Assembly (NCBI GenBank): GCA_023213395.1
Contig: CM041465.1
Coordinates: 143,785,741 to 143,849,740 of the forward strand
Length of the DNA: 64,000 nt
Direction of reading: 5' to 3'
Source of the DNA: Cycas panzhihuaensis
Lineage: Eukaryota; Cycadophyta
The notes under the pieces were generated by a model. That model had not been told where the DNA came from and did not search any database. It saw only the letters and a program-made list of their open reading frames with translations. This document shows, piece after piece, positions 35,481 through 45,832 of this stretch. A program made the position numbers and the translations under genes. How positions within the stretch are numbered: the first letter of the stretch is position 1; every line of letters begins with the position of its first letter.

Positions 35481-36255
35481 GCTATGGATATCTTAAGAAA
35501 AATTAACATGAGCGATTGTAATTCCTATTCCACTCCCATTGAAGTTGGATTAAAGCTAAGTAAGCCTGAAGAATCCACATCAGTTGACCCCACTCTATAT
35601 CGTCAGCTAATTGGAAACCTCATGTACCTTACTAATACAAGACTAGACATAAAATATGTTGTAAACCTAACTGCAAGGTTCATGGTAAATCCTATGCAGG
35701 AACACTGTAATGTTGCCAAGAGAATTCTTAGATACATTAAGGGAACAATTGATCATGGTCTCTTTTATAACTCTTCAAACAAATACATCCTGATTGGTGA
35801 TTCTGATGTAGATTGGGCTAATGATATGGAAGATAGGAAATCTATCACAAGTTATATCTTCAACATTGGTTCAGCAACAATATCTTGGAATACAAAGAAA
35901 CAACCCACTATGTCATTATCCACAGCAGAAGTAGAATATAAGGTAGATGAAGTGACAAGTCAAGAAGCTATTTGGATTAGAAGATTACTTGAAGATCTAC
36001 ATCAAAGGTAAAGCGATCCTACGGTAATTCATTATGACAATCAAAGTACAATACAAATGTCAAAGAATCCAGTCTTACATGTAAGAACAAAGCATATTGA
36101 GATTAAACACCACTATATTCGAGAGCTGGTTCAAGAGGGATAGATTGAACTTGTACATTATACAACAGAAGATCAAATTACTGATATATTTACAAAGGCT
36201 CTACCAAGCATCAAGCATTACAAGCTTAAGGAAGATTTGGGAATCTTTCAAAATG
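35481..36255 (+). pseudogene. Copia RNase H of element B
   Basis: The open stretch 35484-36011 reads STPIEVGLKLSKPE, YRQLIGNLMYLTNTRLDI, RILRYIKGTIDHGLFY, IGDSDVDWANDMEDRKSITS, SWNTKKQPTMSLSTAEVEY. After a stop it continues HYDNQSTIQMSKNPV, RTKHIEIKHHYIREL and QITDIFTKALPS to the PPT. The first catalytic Asp is kept in DSDVDWA. The usual AEVEY-x-A site reads AEVEYKVD, a change from the family norm. Confidence 0.9.
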
Positions 36256-36270
36256 TGCATTATGGGGGAG
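36256..36270 (+). other. Polypurine tract of element B
   Basis: TATGGGGGAG ends at the LTR start at 36271. The purine run is GGGGGAG. Confidence 0.7.
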
Positions 36271-36491
36271 TGCTAGAAAAATAACTTGTAATGAACATTT
36301 GTAGTAGTTAGCTTACAAGGTTCGTGTCTTTACAATATTATTAGTGGTTGGCTTACGTTATACTCATGAATTTATCAATATTTAAATACTTTGTACTTTG
36401 TATTTTTTTATTTAATGAAAGTGAAGGTATCTCACGATATCATTTGTGATCCTAGAGTTTTTTCTAGTTGATTGAATTGCAGATTCCTACA
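36271..36491 (+). repeat. 3' LTR of element B
   Basis: Begins TGCTAGAAAAATAAC and ends GATTCCTACA. Same length as the 5' LTR. Confidence 0.93.
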
Positions 36492-36496
36492 GTGTC
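36492..36496. repeat. TSD GTGTC of element B, right copy
   Basis: Matches 30594-30598. Confidence 0.92.
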
Positions 36497-38090
36497 ACTA
36501 GGATTTTATGAGTTTATATATAAATATTTTCGTTTAAATATTTCTCCATTATCATTTTGAGTGAGAAGATTATATTGTTAGCCTACCTTAGCTAAGCTTT
36601 CAGTCTACTTTCTCAGCCTCTTTCATTGCCATAGCTTCTTGTTTGTGGAGCTCGTTTGTCATTTCAATTAAAACCTCTGTATGTTATTGTCATTCTTTAG
36701 ATGGCATGATAATCATCTCTTCATCTTTGTATCTATGCTTCATATTCAAGAATGTGAGAATCCCTACCACTTTACTTAGCATCCATTGCTTAGCATCTAT
36801 TATACAGACTGCTTGTTGAACTTAAAAGTTTTCCTTATTTATTAAAAGTTCCTACTCGTACACTATCAATGCCAACATATATAATAAGTTGAACCAATTG
36901 TTTACTCATTCAAGAGTTTTGGATACGTTAGTAGCTATGAATCCAGTTAATATTTGTATTTGGATGCACCACTTAATCTTTGCTACCCCCTGCTAAATCA
37001 ACATCTTCCTTAGTGGCACTCTATTCTCTTCCTTAGTGGCACTCCATTCTAAGAGACAAAGATTGGTTAAGACTCCAGCTAAGGCTCTGACTAACCTATG
37101 CTTGATATTAAAACTTTTCAACAAATGCTTCTTGTATTTCCCTTTTTGCTATTGTTACTTCACCTCTAGAAATACCTGGCATAGTATGTCTTATCTTTGA
37201 CATTGAATTAGCAATCAATCCAAGGCTATGAAAATTGGATGGCTTCCCATGGCTTGATGCCCCCAATTTCACCACACTGCCTAGCGACAAAGTAGAAAAC
37301 TACCTTAGGGTGCTGTGAGATGTCTTCAACCCATCTTGTTTAATAAGCATTTCAGAATCTAACTAAGTAGATGTCAAAGGAATCTGGGTCAAACCACTAA
37401 GACTATAAGCCACAGCGGAAGACCTCACTGCGGCCGATGCAAAACATCTTGAGGCTTGATACATGTTTCCCAACCAAAAACTAAACTACAAATAAATGAC
37501 TATAGAGTCTATAGAATGAAGTATGATTCCCATACAGACCTCTGAAACATGTAATGAAGACCTCTAGAATGTGTAATTTAGGGTACGCACCTCAAAATTG
37601 ACCAGACAACTAGCATCATAGTATATCTTAACCTCTGTCAAGCCTCTAATATGGATAAACCCTAACACTGTGACTACAGCTCCCAATAGGGCTTCGACTA
37701 CATGACATCGAGTGGCTATAGCTATAGTTATAGTTGTGGCTTCTACTGTGGCTCTTAAATATAAATTTTAAGCTTTATTACTGTTTCAAATCCCCTAGCT
37801 AATTTCTAGTACCATGGATTAGATCTGGTTTGGCAGAAACATCCACCACCACATTTTTTTATTTTTTTATTTTTTTTTTTTAAATATATATTTTTATATA
37901 TTAATTCTACATTTTCTATGGGTGATATAAATCAACCCATCTGTGATCATTTTTTTTATGTTTTAATCATTTGTTTATACCTTATTTTTTCATCTACGTG
38001 ATCACGGCAACAACATATTATCTTTTGTTTATTTTTAATTTTTTATAAAGTTTGAACTTAATAAAATTAAATTGGATATATTTTGAGATC
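36497..38090 (+). other. Variable segment of element A, possibly captured host DNA
   Basis: This part of element A has no counterpart in element D. Base composition is less AT-rich at about 36.97-37.75 kb. On the minus strand a frame through about 37440-37108 reads in part MYQASRCFASAAVRSSAVAY and then, after a stop, SLGSVVKLGASSHGKPSNF. Ala/Ser/Arg-rich character suggests coding or former coding DNA, perhaps an organelle-targeting N-terminus, but I do not recognise the protein. A local repeat of GTGGCT/CTATAGTTATAG words lies at about 37712-37757. Confidence 0.4.
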
Positions 38091-38900
38091 CGGTAGTTTT
38101 TGGCTCCAAGCCCCCTTTGGTTTTAGCCCCCCTAGTTGTATGTCCCCTCCATGTGACCTTTAGCTACTCATTAGAAGGGGCTTTTCAACTTTATAAAATT
38201 TATCCTTTTATTATTATTTTTTTTAATTTTTCCTTAAAACATAGGGTACCTAGCTAATTTCTTCAATATCTCCTTACTGGGATATCAGTTTCTAATGAAA
38301 CCTATCTCATTGAGTCTAGAATTTTTTGAGGTACAATTTAGACTAATTATTTTCCATGTTTGAAGCTAATTTAATATGTTTCTAATCAGTTTAAGTTAAT
38401 CTATTTTAAAAAGGCCTTATTTTAGATTATTAACATAAAAAGTACTTACTGCTATTTTTATTATAACTTTTTAGTTACACATCAGAATTTAGTTCCATTA
38501 GTTTTGTTAGGAAATTGACTCATTCCCTTTTGAATTGACACTATTATTTATAAGTTTTAAAGTGTTTTTGTAAAATTTTAAATCCATCAAAATTGAGGTA
38601 CATAACAACTTCTAATTTGTCATTATTGCATATTTTTATACATTATTTCTCAAGTGTATTAACTAAAAAGTATATTAAGCATCTTTCTAAACTATATTTG
38701 ATCAATTTACATTGTTCTATAAGATGTTTACTAGCATTTCATAATATTTTGAGCCCTAGGCTCTCGTTAAGCCTCAAAAAGAGGACTACATATTTTGTGT
38801 ATTAAAATTTTGACTAATAGGAACCCATTTTCAAAATGGTCATTTCTATTTAATAGATATTTCATTGATCTTAAAATTGGTATAAATTCACCTTAATTTG
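38091..38900 (+). other. Conserved A/D non-coding block in element A
   Basis: Aligns in order with the minus strand of 24.1-25.0 kb in element D. Shared phrases include AAGTACTTA, GACTCATTCCC, TTTTAAAGTGTTTTT, TTGAGCCC, GCCTCAAAA and ATAGGAACCC. No protein frame is shared. Confidence 0.65.
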
Positions 38901-39586
38901 ACATTGTTTAGTACAACTTTGAAGCTGCTCAACTTGAGCATTGAAGATATCCCAACAGGCTTGTCTTCTAAACCTTTTTTTAAGGAGTTCTTTATTTTAT
39001 TTCTTATTGATCCCTTATAATACATGTTAGAGGCTTTCATTTGACCTTTTATATAGTTTCTCTTAAGCTAATTTGTAGCAAAAATTAATCATATACATCT
39101 AAATCAAGTGACAAGCCAAATGGTCCTATAACATAAAAATGGGTACAATTCATTTTTTAAAGTTTCTTCTTTATGTTTTTTATATCTCAAAGTGAAAATA
39201 TATATCTCAAATTTTCAACATTATATATCTTCATCAAGACAAAGGGATTTCATGCATTGAAAAAGAAATTTATTTTCTTACTTAAATCTATGGTTATTTA
39301 TTTGAAAATTCAATAGCATAAGAATTCCTTATTTTTCATCATTAAAGCCTTATTTCAGATTTGCATAGTTAAAAGGATCTTAGTTACATTCAAAATTTAC
39401 TCATATCATCATTATATTTCAAAGAGTCTATTTAAAATTATATATTATAAGTTTACTGACTTATTAAGTTCTTTGATTCCTTCTAAAGGCACATATTTGG
39501 TTGAGAAGTACAAAAAGTTCACTTGATAGAACCATATTTTTTTATGTACTAAAGTTTTCTATAAAATAGCCATCAATCTACATAAA
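38901..39586 (+). other. AT-rich non-coding part of element A
   Basis: Between the conserved block and the gag-like frame. Nothing coding was recognised. Confidence 0.4.
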
Positions 39587-40260
39587 ATACAATTCCCTAT
39601 ATTTGATGGCTATAATTTTTCACAATGGAATAAAATAATATAAAATTATTTTATTATAAATGATATTTGAAAATACTTACAAAATGGATATGACCTTAAT
39701 ATTAAAGAAGACATTAAAAAAGGTAATGAAGCCTTAGCTATACTATTTTACAATTTAGATGATAATGTTTTCTCTAAATTTGTGAAATGACAACTTCCAA
39801 ATTGGTATGGGACACCTTAGGTTCTATTTATGGGGCAGAAACCCTCAATATAGATGAATTTAACTTTAATATTATTGAGTATGTAAGACATATGCTAGAG
39901 CAAGTTGATTATGATGGAAAGAACAAGGAGGAAAATTCAAGTTAAATGCATGATCACCTTGTTGCACGTGAAGCCAATCCTCCATTTGAGGGGGAGAAAC
40001 CTTATGATGTGATAGTTACTCACAACATAAAGATTTCAAAAGACAAAGTCAAAGTTTTAGGAGATAAAGTTAGAGTTGCATCCATTCACCTTTATTCAGA
40101 TCAAGCTATAATTACTTGGAGATTTTTTGAATCACTCAATGGTAAAGAGACATACAATACTAAAAGTATAAGGTGAATTGATAATGATCAAGCTAAAATA
40201 TAAATATTCAAAGTTTTTTTCAAGTTCAAGTTTCACAAGTTTAAAGAAAAGACAAAGTTG
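39587..40260 (+). pseudogene. Gag-like frame of element A
   Basis: Homologous to the frame at 22909-23637 in element D, with the same place directly before the PPT. It opens QFPIFDGYNFSQWNK, the copia-type gag start. The expected initiator ATG at 39587 is ATA. It continues LDDNVFSKF near 39755-39785 and, after frame changes, the 76-codon stretch 39946-40176 (PPFEGEKPYDVIVTHNIKIS, DKVRVASIHLY). The terminal KVFFKFKFHKFKEKT matches D's C-terminus. Several stops and at least one frameshift are present. The shared C-terminal part has no zinc knuckle. Confidence 0.72.
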
Positions 40261-40275
40261 TTTGTGATGACTATT

Positions 40276-40286
40276 AAGGGGGAGAA
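40276..40286 (+). other. Polypurine tract of element A
   Basis: AAGGGGGAGAA abuts the 3' LTR and is identical to the tract of element D. Confidence 0.9.
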
Positions 40287-40632
40287 TGTTGGGGTTAATG
40301 TTCATCACCCTACTTCCACCTTTCACACATGTCAGTGCACACATATTAAGGTAAGTCAGGTAATATTAAGTTGATTTGAGTTAAGTTGTTGAGTTATGTA
40401 ATATTTTATTGTTGTTTGAATTCTAGGGGTTGAGGAGTTTCCCTCCTCCCTCAAACTATATATTTGGAGGGGTGTCCAACCCTAATGTCTTTAGACACCG
40501 CCTATATTAGAAATTTGCCATGTACTCACTCAAAGATAGATTGAATACAAAAGTTTATGTGTTTATGCTATAATGGTTTTGATTACTTGATGTATTGCTA
40601 TGCTCTGTCTCTATCATTTTTATGATCCTTCA
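40287..40632 (+). repeat. 3' LTR of element A
   Basis: Begins TGTTGGGGTTAATG and ends GATCCTTCA. It is the 346 bp partner of 29457-29802, followed directly by TAGAT (40633-40637). Confidence 0.93.
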
Positions 40633-40637
40633 TAGAT
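40633..40637. repeat. TSD TAGAT of element A, right copy
   Basis: Matches 29452-29456. Confidence 0.92.
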
Positions 40638-41460
40638 ATCTTCATTTGAATAGTAATTTTAAAGTTTCTAAATCTCATTTTAACTAGCAAGATTTTAATC
40701 ACATTCAAAAATTTCCACTTCCTGTGTGAAGATTGAAGAAATTTTTAATGGTAAGTGATTATTTGAAGCATTGTACCTTAAATATTAATAAAATTTTAGC
40801 TTTTAGTAGTTGTGAGATCCTATTTTAGGATAAATCCTAAGTTGAAAAGTGATTTTTCTTGTGTGTGTAGTGTGTTTTTTGTTCATCATTACATTTGGAG
40901 ACTTGGTGGTATGTTTTTGGCTTACTATTGAGGTTGAAGTTTTTTCGTGATGCTTAAATGGATTTTCAAGTGTTGATACTCATTTCTTTAAGCAGTTTTT
41001 CAAGAATTAAAGGATTTTATAATTAAAAATCACTTTTATACTAGTACTCTATCATGATAACAACACCAATTAAGATATTACATATATACACGTAAACTTA
41101 GTACTCTTGGTAAGGCTAACCTATTAACAATGTATAGTATAAGAGTGTTAAGGTGTTATGAAAAACTTTAAGATGTCATAAGGAGACTTAGATAAATTTA
41201 GAGAAGTTGAGTTTCCTAGTTATAGGATTTATAAACCTTAACTAAAATCTATTATTATTGGGTAAGCATATTTAGTGATAATCTAGCATGTGAAGTGAGT
41301 GAGAAATCCACTAATACCCAATCCTTAGACAGAATCATCTTAATACTAAGGGATAAAACAAAGGAGACACTATGTATAAATAAATTTTTGTCCATGGTAG
41401 TATTCTCAAGCACCTCACTTCACTTAGAATTGCACATTTCAATGGAATAAATTACTTACC
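40638..41460 (+). other. Leader of element C, continued
   Basis: Non-coding sequence lies between the insertion point of A and the gag of C. No gene is seen. Confidence 0.5.
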
Positions 41461-42400
41461 ATAGTTTCGTAGAATGAAGTTTATTTTTATGTCTAGGAGC
41501 ATATGGAACCTTATAGAAAGTGGATATCCTACATTAGCCTAAAATGCATCTCTTAATGAAAATAAAGTCTTTGATGGTAATGTTATTATGGATAATAAAG
41601 ATTTATTAATCATCTTTACTGCATTAAAGGACCATATATTTCCTAGAGTTAATGAAACAACCACTTCTAAGGAGGCTTGGAATAACATGAAGATTGTGTA
41701 TGAAAGCACTATAATAGCAAATCTTTAAACTTTAAGGATAAAATTTGAGAATAATATGATGGTCTATAATGAACCAATGAATGACTTCATCATTAAGATA
41801 TAAGAACTAGTAAACCATATGTGAGCACTTAGTGAAGATATATTAGAGAAATGTGTTAAAAAAAACTTAAGATATATGCACGATAATAAGAAGCTTGAAA
41901 CCATAACCTCATACATTAAAGTTTCAAGGAACTTGAGTATGATGAAAATTGATAAGTTAGTGTAATTCTTTATAGTGTTAAATAAAATAAAAGTGCCAAT
42001 GAGACATTAGAACAAATTTTTTCCATTAAGGAAAAAATTGGTGGTCCAAGGGAAATCTTAGTCATGTCAAAATCAAGTTAGATATGTATGTCAAAATTAA
42101 GTTAGATAGATAAATAGTATTACTCAAGAAGGAGAAGTCTTGGAGGGCATACCTATATAGTAGGTTATCAAAATTTTAAATATGCAAGTAGAGGTCTAAG
42201 TTTGAATCCTAAAGGAAGAGGTACATATCAGCCACCAAGAGGAAGGAGTCCTAGTCTAAGATCTAAAGGAAGAGGAACTAGTCAAGGCATTGTTTGTACT
42301 TATTGCAATAGACTTGGTCATATATAAAGTGATTGTCATACTAAGAGATCTCACTTAGAAAGAAGAAGAGCTAATATAGTTGTTATTAACAAACCCTAAG
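41461..42400 (+). pseudogene. Copia gag of element C
   Basis: Degraded frames read DLLIIFTALKDHIFPRVNET and TSKEAWNNMKIVYEST near 41600-41715, then NMMVYNEPMNDFIIKI near 41755, the UBN2-type gag core. An Arg/Gly-rich segment follows (about 42170-42290). A zinc knuckle CTYCNRLGHI-stop-SDC lies at about 42296-42337, with the C and H spacing kept but a stop inside it. At least half a dozen stops are present. Confidence 0.78.
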
Positions 42401-42920
42401 AGGAACAAAAGTTATTCATTCTTGAGGAATAAGGGTCATTAAAAAACCAAACAAAGAATAAAGGGTCCTTGAAGTACCTAAAGAAGAATAAAGGGGCATT
42501 AAAAATTCTAAAGAGAAACAATAAAAATCTCCACATGTAATGGCACATCACAATGAATATAATGGATATATAGACTCAAGTTGTTCCACTTATATGACAC
42601 ATAAGGAAGAAAAATTTAATAGGATAAATACTACTTGTACAAGTAAAATTATTTTTGGTGATAGCTCCTCTCATGAAGTAAAAGGCAAAGGTGATGTTTT
42701 TATTCAAGCAAGCAAGTACATAGGTGATATGATTTATATTCCAACACTCAAGATAAATCTACTTTCAGCAAGTCAAATATTGGAGTAGCAACTTAGATAT
42801 GTGTTTGATCATAGAGAGTGCATAATAATAGACAAGAAAAAGAATTGTGAAATTGTGGCTAAGGGGGAAATGACTAAAGTTATACTTTTTAAACTAATCA
42901 CCCCTCTAAATAATCCTTAT
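42401..42920 (+). pseudogene. Copia protease of element C
   Basis: The stretch 42540-42788 reads GYIDSSCSTYMTHKEEKF, KIIFGDSSSHEVKGKG and YIPTLKINLLSASQ, the full copia protease pattern. The active-site D-S-G is D-S-S (GGT to AGT). A TAG follows at 42786-42788. Inactive. Confidence 0.82.
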
Positions 42921-43830
42921 GCCCTAAAGGTATCTTGTGAAGATAATTGAATCTAGAACTTAAGATTTGGACATGTTAACTATTAGAATCTCTCTTTAAT
43001 GTAAAAAAGACAAATGGTGATTAAAGTACCTAATATAAAGAAAGAGAAAGAAATTTACGAAAGTTTCATTTTATAGAAATTGCATAGAGATAGTTTTCTA
43101 GAAGAAATCACAAGAGTAAGTACACCTCTTTAACTAGTATAAATAGATTTATGAAACCCTATGAAACTATCATATTTTGAAAAGGTAAAATACTTCATAA
43201 CTTTTATAAATGATTACTCAAGGATAACTTTGGTTTAGTTTCTCAAAGAAAAATTAATGGCTTTCAAAACATTTGTTGAATTTAAGGCCATGATTGAAAG
43301 ACAAAGTGGTTATTTGATCCTATATATAAGATTCAATAATAAGTGAGAGTTTACCTCTCATTAATTTAGTGATTTCTATGGATGACATGGGATCAAAATA
43401 CAATTTACTAACCCCTACACTCCACAATAAAATGGGGTTTGTTGAGAGAAAAAATAGAACCATTATTAAAATGGATAAGTGCATGCTAAACATAAAGAAA
43501 CTTAACAATATATTTTGTGTAGAAGCTATAAGTATAGTTGTTTACTTCTTGAGTAGGTGCACCATAAAATCAATTTATATAGAGGTTTGGACAAGCCATA
43601 AACTTAATGTTAAACACTTGAGAGTATTTAGATGCATTGACTATGCCCATATTCTAGATTAAAAGAGAATTAAACTGGAAGATAAAAGTGCCAAGTGCAT
43701 CCTTATTGGGTGTTCTTCTAATTCAAGATCACACAAGCCATTTCACCCTATTGACAGGAAAGTGATAATAAGTATATATATGATATTTAAAGAAGAGGGC
43801 ATTTATCAGGATGACTTATAAAAACAAGAA
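42921..43830 (+). pseudogene. Copia integrase of element C
   Basis: The zinc-finger part (about 42960-43080) is badly eroded. The 97-codon stretch 43369-43662 gives LLTPTLHNKMGFVERKNRTI, from the P-Q-Q-N-G-V-x-E-R-x-N-R motif, and later HLRVFRCIDYAHI. The frame then passes a stop to KSAKCILIGCSSNS and HPIDRKVII near 43690-43770. Motif order matches copia integrase. Catalytic residues cannot all be located. Confidence 0.75.
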
Positions 43831-43989
43831 GGAAAAAAGATAATAATTAAAATTAGATCAAACCCAAGTTAGTAAATATCTCTATTAAATAGAAGTCAAA
43901 GTATAGGTCATTGACATTAGGACAAGGACCTAAATAGGAAGAAGGAACCATGATCTCTAATGTATGTTAGATATAAATTTTAAAAGGAA

Positions 43990-44790
43990 AATTACAAAAA
44001 GAATGGTAAATTTTATCTTAATGAATAATGGAGTATAATGAGCCTTATACTTTTGAAGAGGTTGATAAAATTAATGAATGGATAAATGCTATGGAGAAAG
44101 AGTATGATGCCTTAGTAAAAAATGACACTTGGGGCTCTGTAAATTTACCACTGGGAAAGAATATGATTCATACTAAGTGGATTTATAAAACTAAGTATAG
44201 ATCAAATGGATAAGGTGAAAAACATAAAGCATGACTTGTTTCCAAAGGATATTCATAAAGTAAGGAATTAATTTAAATGAGACATTTATACTTGTTACAA
44301 GGATTGAGATAGTCAAAATAATTATTACCTTAGCTACACAAAATGGTTAGTCATTCATTGAATAGATGTTAAAAGTGCCCTCCTTAATAGTTATGTTAAT
44401 GAGGAAATTTATGCTGAGTAATGTAAAGGTTTTGAAACTAAGGATCAAGAAGATAAAGTATACAAGTTAAAGAAAGTATTATATAGACTTAAATAAGATC
44501 CAAGTGCTTGGTTTTTAAGGTTTGATTGGAACTTTAAAAATAAAGGATTTCTGAAGAGTCAATCAAATCCTAACTTATATATTAAGTTGGATGGAAATAC
44601 AATATTGATAGTTGGTTTGTATGCAGATGATCTTATTTATACTGGGAACAATTAGTATCCATTTGATCAATTCAAGTAGGACATATGTAATGAACTTAAA
44701 ATGACAGACTTAACTAAAATACACTATTTCTTAGGGATAGAGGTTTAGCAAGAAGGTGATAGTATCTTTGTTTCATAAGGAAATTATATA
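43990..44790 (+). pseudogene. Copia reverse transcriptase of element C
   Basis: The open stretch 44028-44213 reads EPYTFEEVDKINEWINAMEK and DTWGSVNLPLGKNMIHTKWI. After stops a frame gives YKLKKVLYRL near 44460-44490 and the catalytic VGLYADDLIYTGN at about 44611-44650, with both Asp kept. TDLTKIHYFLGIEV follows near 44705. Stops commonly occupy Gln positions. Confidence 0.82.
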
Positions 44791-45560
44791 CTAGGAATTC
44801 TACATAAATGTAACATAGACATATACAAACCAATTTCTACACTTCTAAAAGTTGGGCTAAAGACATCAAAATATAAGAATTCTAACTTAGTTGATTTAAC
44901 ACTTTACAGGTAATTAGTTGGGAATCTCATCTACATGACTACAACTTGTCCTAATATCGCTTATGCAATTAGTCTTCTATCTAGATTTATAGTTGACACA
45001 ACATGATTCATTTACAAGATAAAAAATATATACTATGATATCTCAATAGCATAATTAACTATGGGTTAAAATATAGGCCAACAAAAATGTTCATATTGAT
45101 TACATTCATTGATTCTAATTTTCCAAGTTTGGTTGATGATAGAAAATCTAGATCAAGATATTTCTTTAGTCTAGGTTCTACAACATTTACTTGGTGCTCA
45201 AAGAAGCAACCTACAATTTTTCTATCAACATCTAAAATAGAATATAAATTTAGAATCACATGTATATGTGAAGTAGTTTATCTCCAAAAGGTATTAAAGG
45301 ATTTATAAGAAAAGTAGAAAGGACCCACTCAAATATTTTATAGTTATCAGAGTATAATATAGATAACAAAGAACCTAGAATTCCATAAAAGTACTAAGCA
45401 CATCAAGACCCAACATCACTTCATTAGGTAATTGGTGCAATAAGAATAAATTAAATTGATTTATTGCAAGATAAATGATAATTTTATAAACATATTTACT
45501 AAGGCACTTTTAAAATTATTTTTTTTACAAGTTCATAGAGAACCTTAGAATTTTTTCTAA
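44791..45560 (+). pseudogene. Copia RNase H of element C
   Basis: Remnants read ISTLLKVGLKTSKY, LVGNLIYMTTTCPNIAYAIS (about 44920-44970), DDRKSRSRYFFSLGSTTFTW and KKQPTIFLSTSKIEY (45087-45308 stretch). They are followed by eroded TKHI-like and DIFTKAL-like tails before the PPT. The usual AEAEY is STSKIEY here. Many stops. Confidence 0.78.
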
Positions 45561-45570
45561 TGTGCATTAT

Positions 45571-45580
45571 AGAGGAGAAA
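45571..45580 (+). other. Polypurine tract of element C
   Basis: AGAGGAGAAA abuts the 3' LTR. Confidence 0.7.
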
Positions 45581-45827
45581 TATTAGATAATCGGAGTATA
45601 TTAATATTTATGCATTATTAATATAAGTGCATGAGTTAGTTATTATTTATTGACATGAGAACTATTGAGGGAGTTCCTCATAGAGTTAATCCCTCACTAT
45701 ATATTTGATGGATTTCAAGCTTGATGTTTATACATACCACCTATTATCATAGGTTTACTCCTATCTACTCCATTTATTTAGTCATTAATTTACTTTCGTT
45801 TGTCTTAGTTTGCTACCCAACTCTTTA
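45581..45827 (+). repeat. 3' LTR of element C
   Basis: Begins TATTAGATAATC and ends CTCTTTA. Both ends are one transition from TG...CA. It aligns with 28386-28637 and is followed by GGATG. Confidence 0.86.
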
Positions 45828-45832
45828 GGATG
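45828..45832. repeat. TSD GGATG of element C, right copy
   Basis: Matches 28381-28385. Confidence 0.85.

Larger units (their letters stand above)
30599..36491 (+). mobile_element. Element B: full-length Ty1/copia retrotransposon
   Basis: A 5,893 bp element with two 221 bp LTRs (about 90% identical by eye), a perfect PBS and a GTGTC duplication. The plus strand reads gag (CCHC knuckle), protease, integrase, RT (YVDD) and RNase H, the copia order. It sits inside element A and is the innermost member of the nest. All domains are recognisable, but stops interrupt every one, so it is dead. Confidence 0.95.
29457..40632 (+). mobile_element. Element A: non-autonomous gag-only LTR element, split by element B
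   Basis: Two 346 bp LTRs, about 90% identical by eye, and a perfect TAGAT TSD bound it. Removing element B (30599-36491, plus its TSD) leaves about 5.3 kb. The order is 5' LTR, perfect PBS, AGATCT-rich leader, a variable segment (about 36.5-38.0 kb), the conserved A/D non-coding block (38.1-38.9 kb), a gag-like frame (39587-40260), PPT and 3' LTR. No pol domain belonging to A was found. Its structure parallels element D, but its variable segment is unrelated to D's. Confidence 0.88.
28386..45827 (+). mobile_element. Element C: old Ty1/copia retrotransposon, split by element A
   Basis: Flanking LTRs (252 and 247 bp) and a perfect GGATG duplication define it. Its own sequence is 28386-29456 plus 40638-45827, about 6.3 kb. 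The remainder is element A. The interior on the plus strand reads gag, protease, integrase, RT, RNase H, which is copia order. All frames contain many stops. The LTRs have clearly diverged, including several indels, making C older than A and B, as nesting requires. Confidence 0.9.

Noticed and set aside
28386-45827. A single 17 kb giant retrotransposon
   Set aside because: The LTR pair is real, but separate LTR pairs and TSDs inside show that about 11 kb is later insertion. The element itself is about 6.3 kb.
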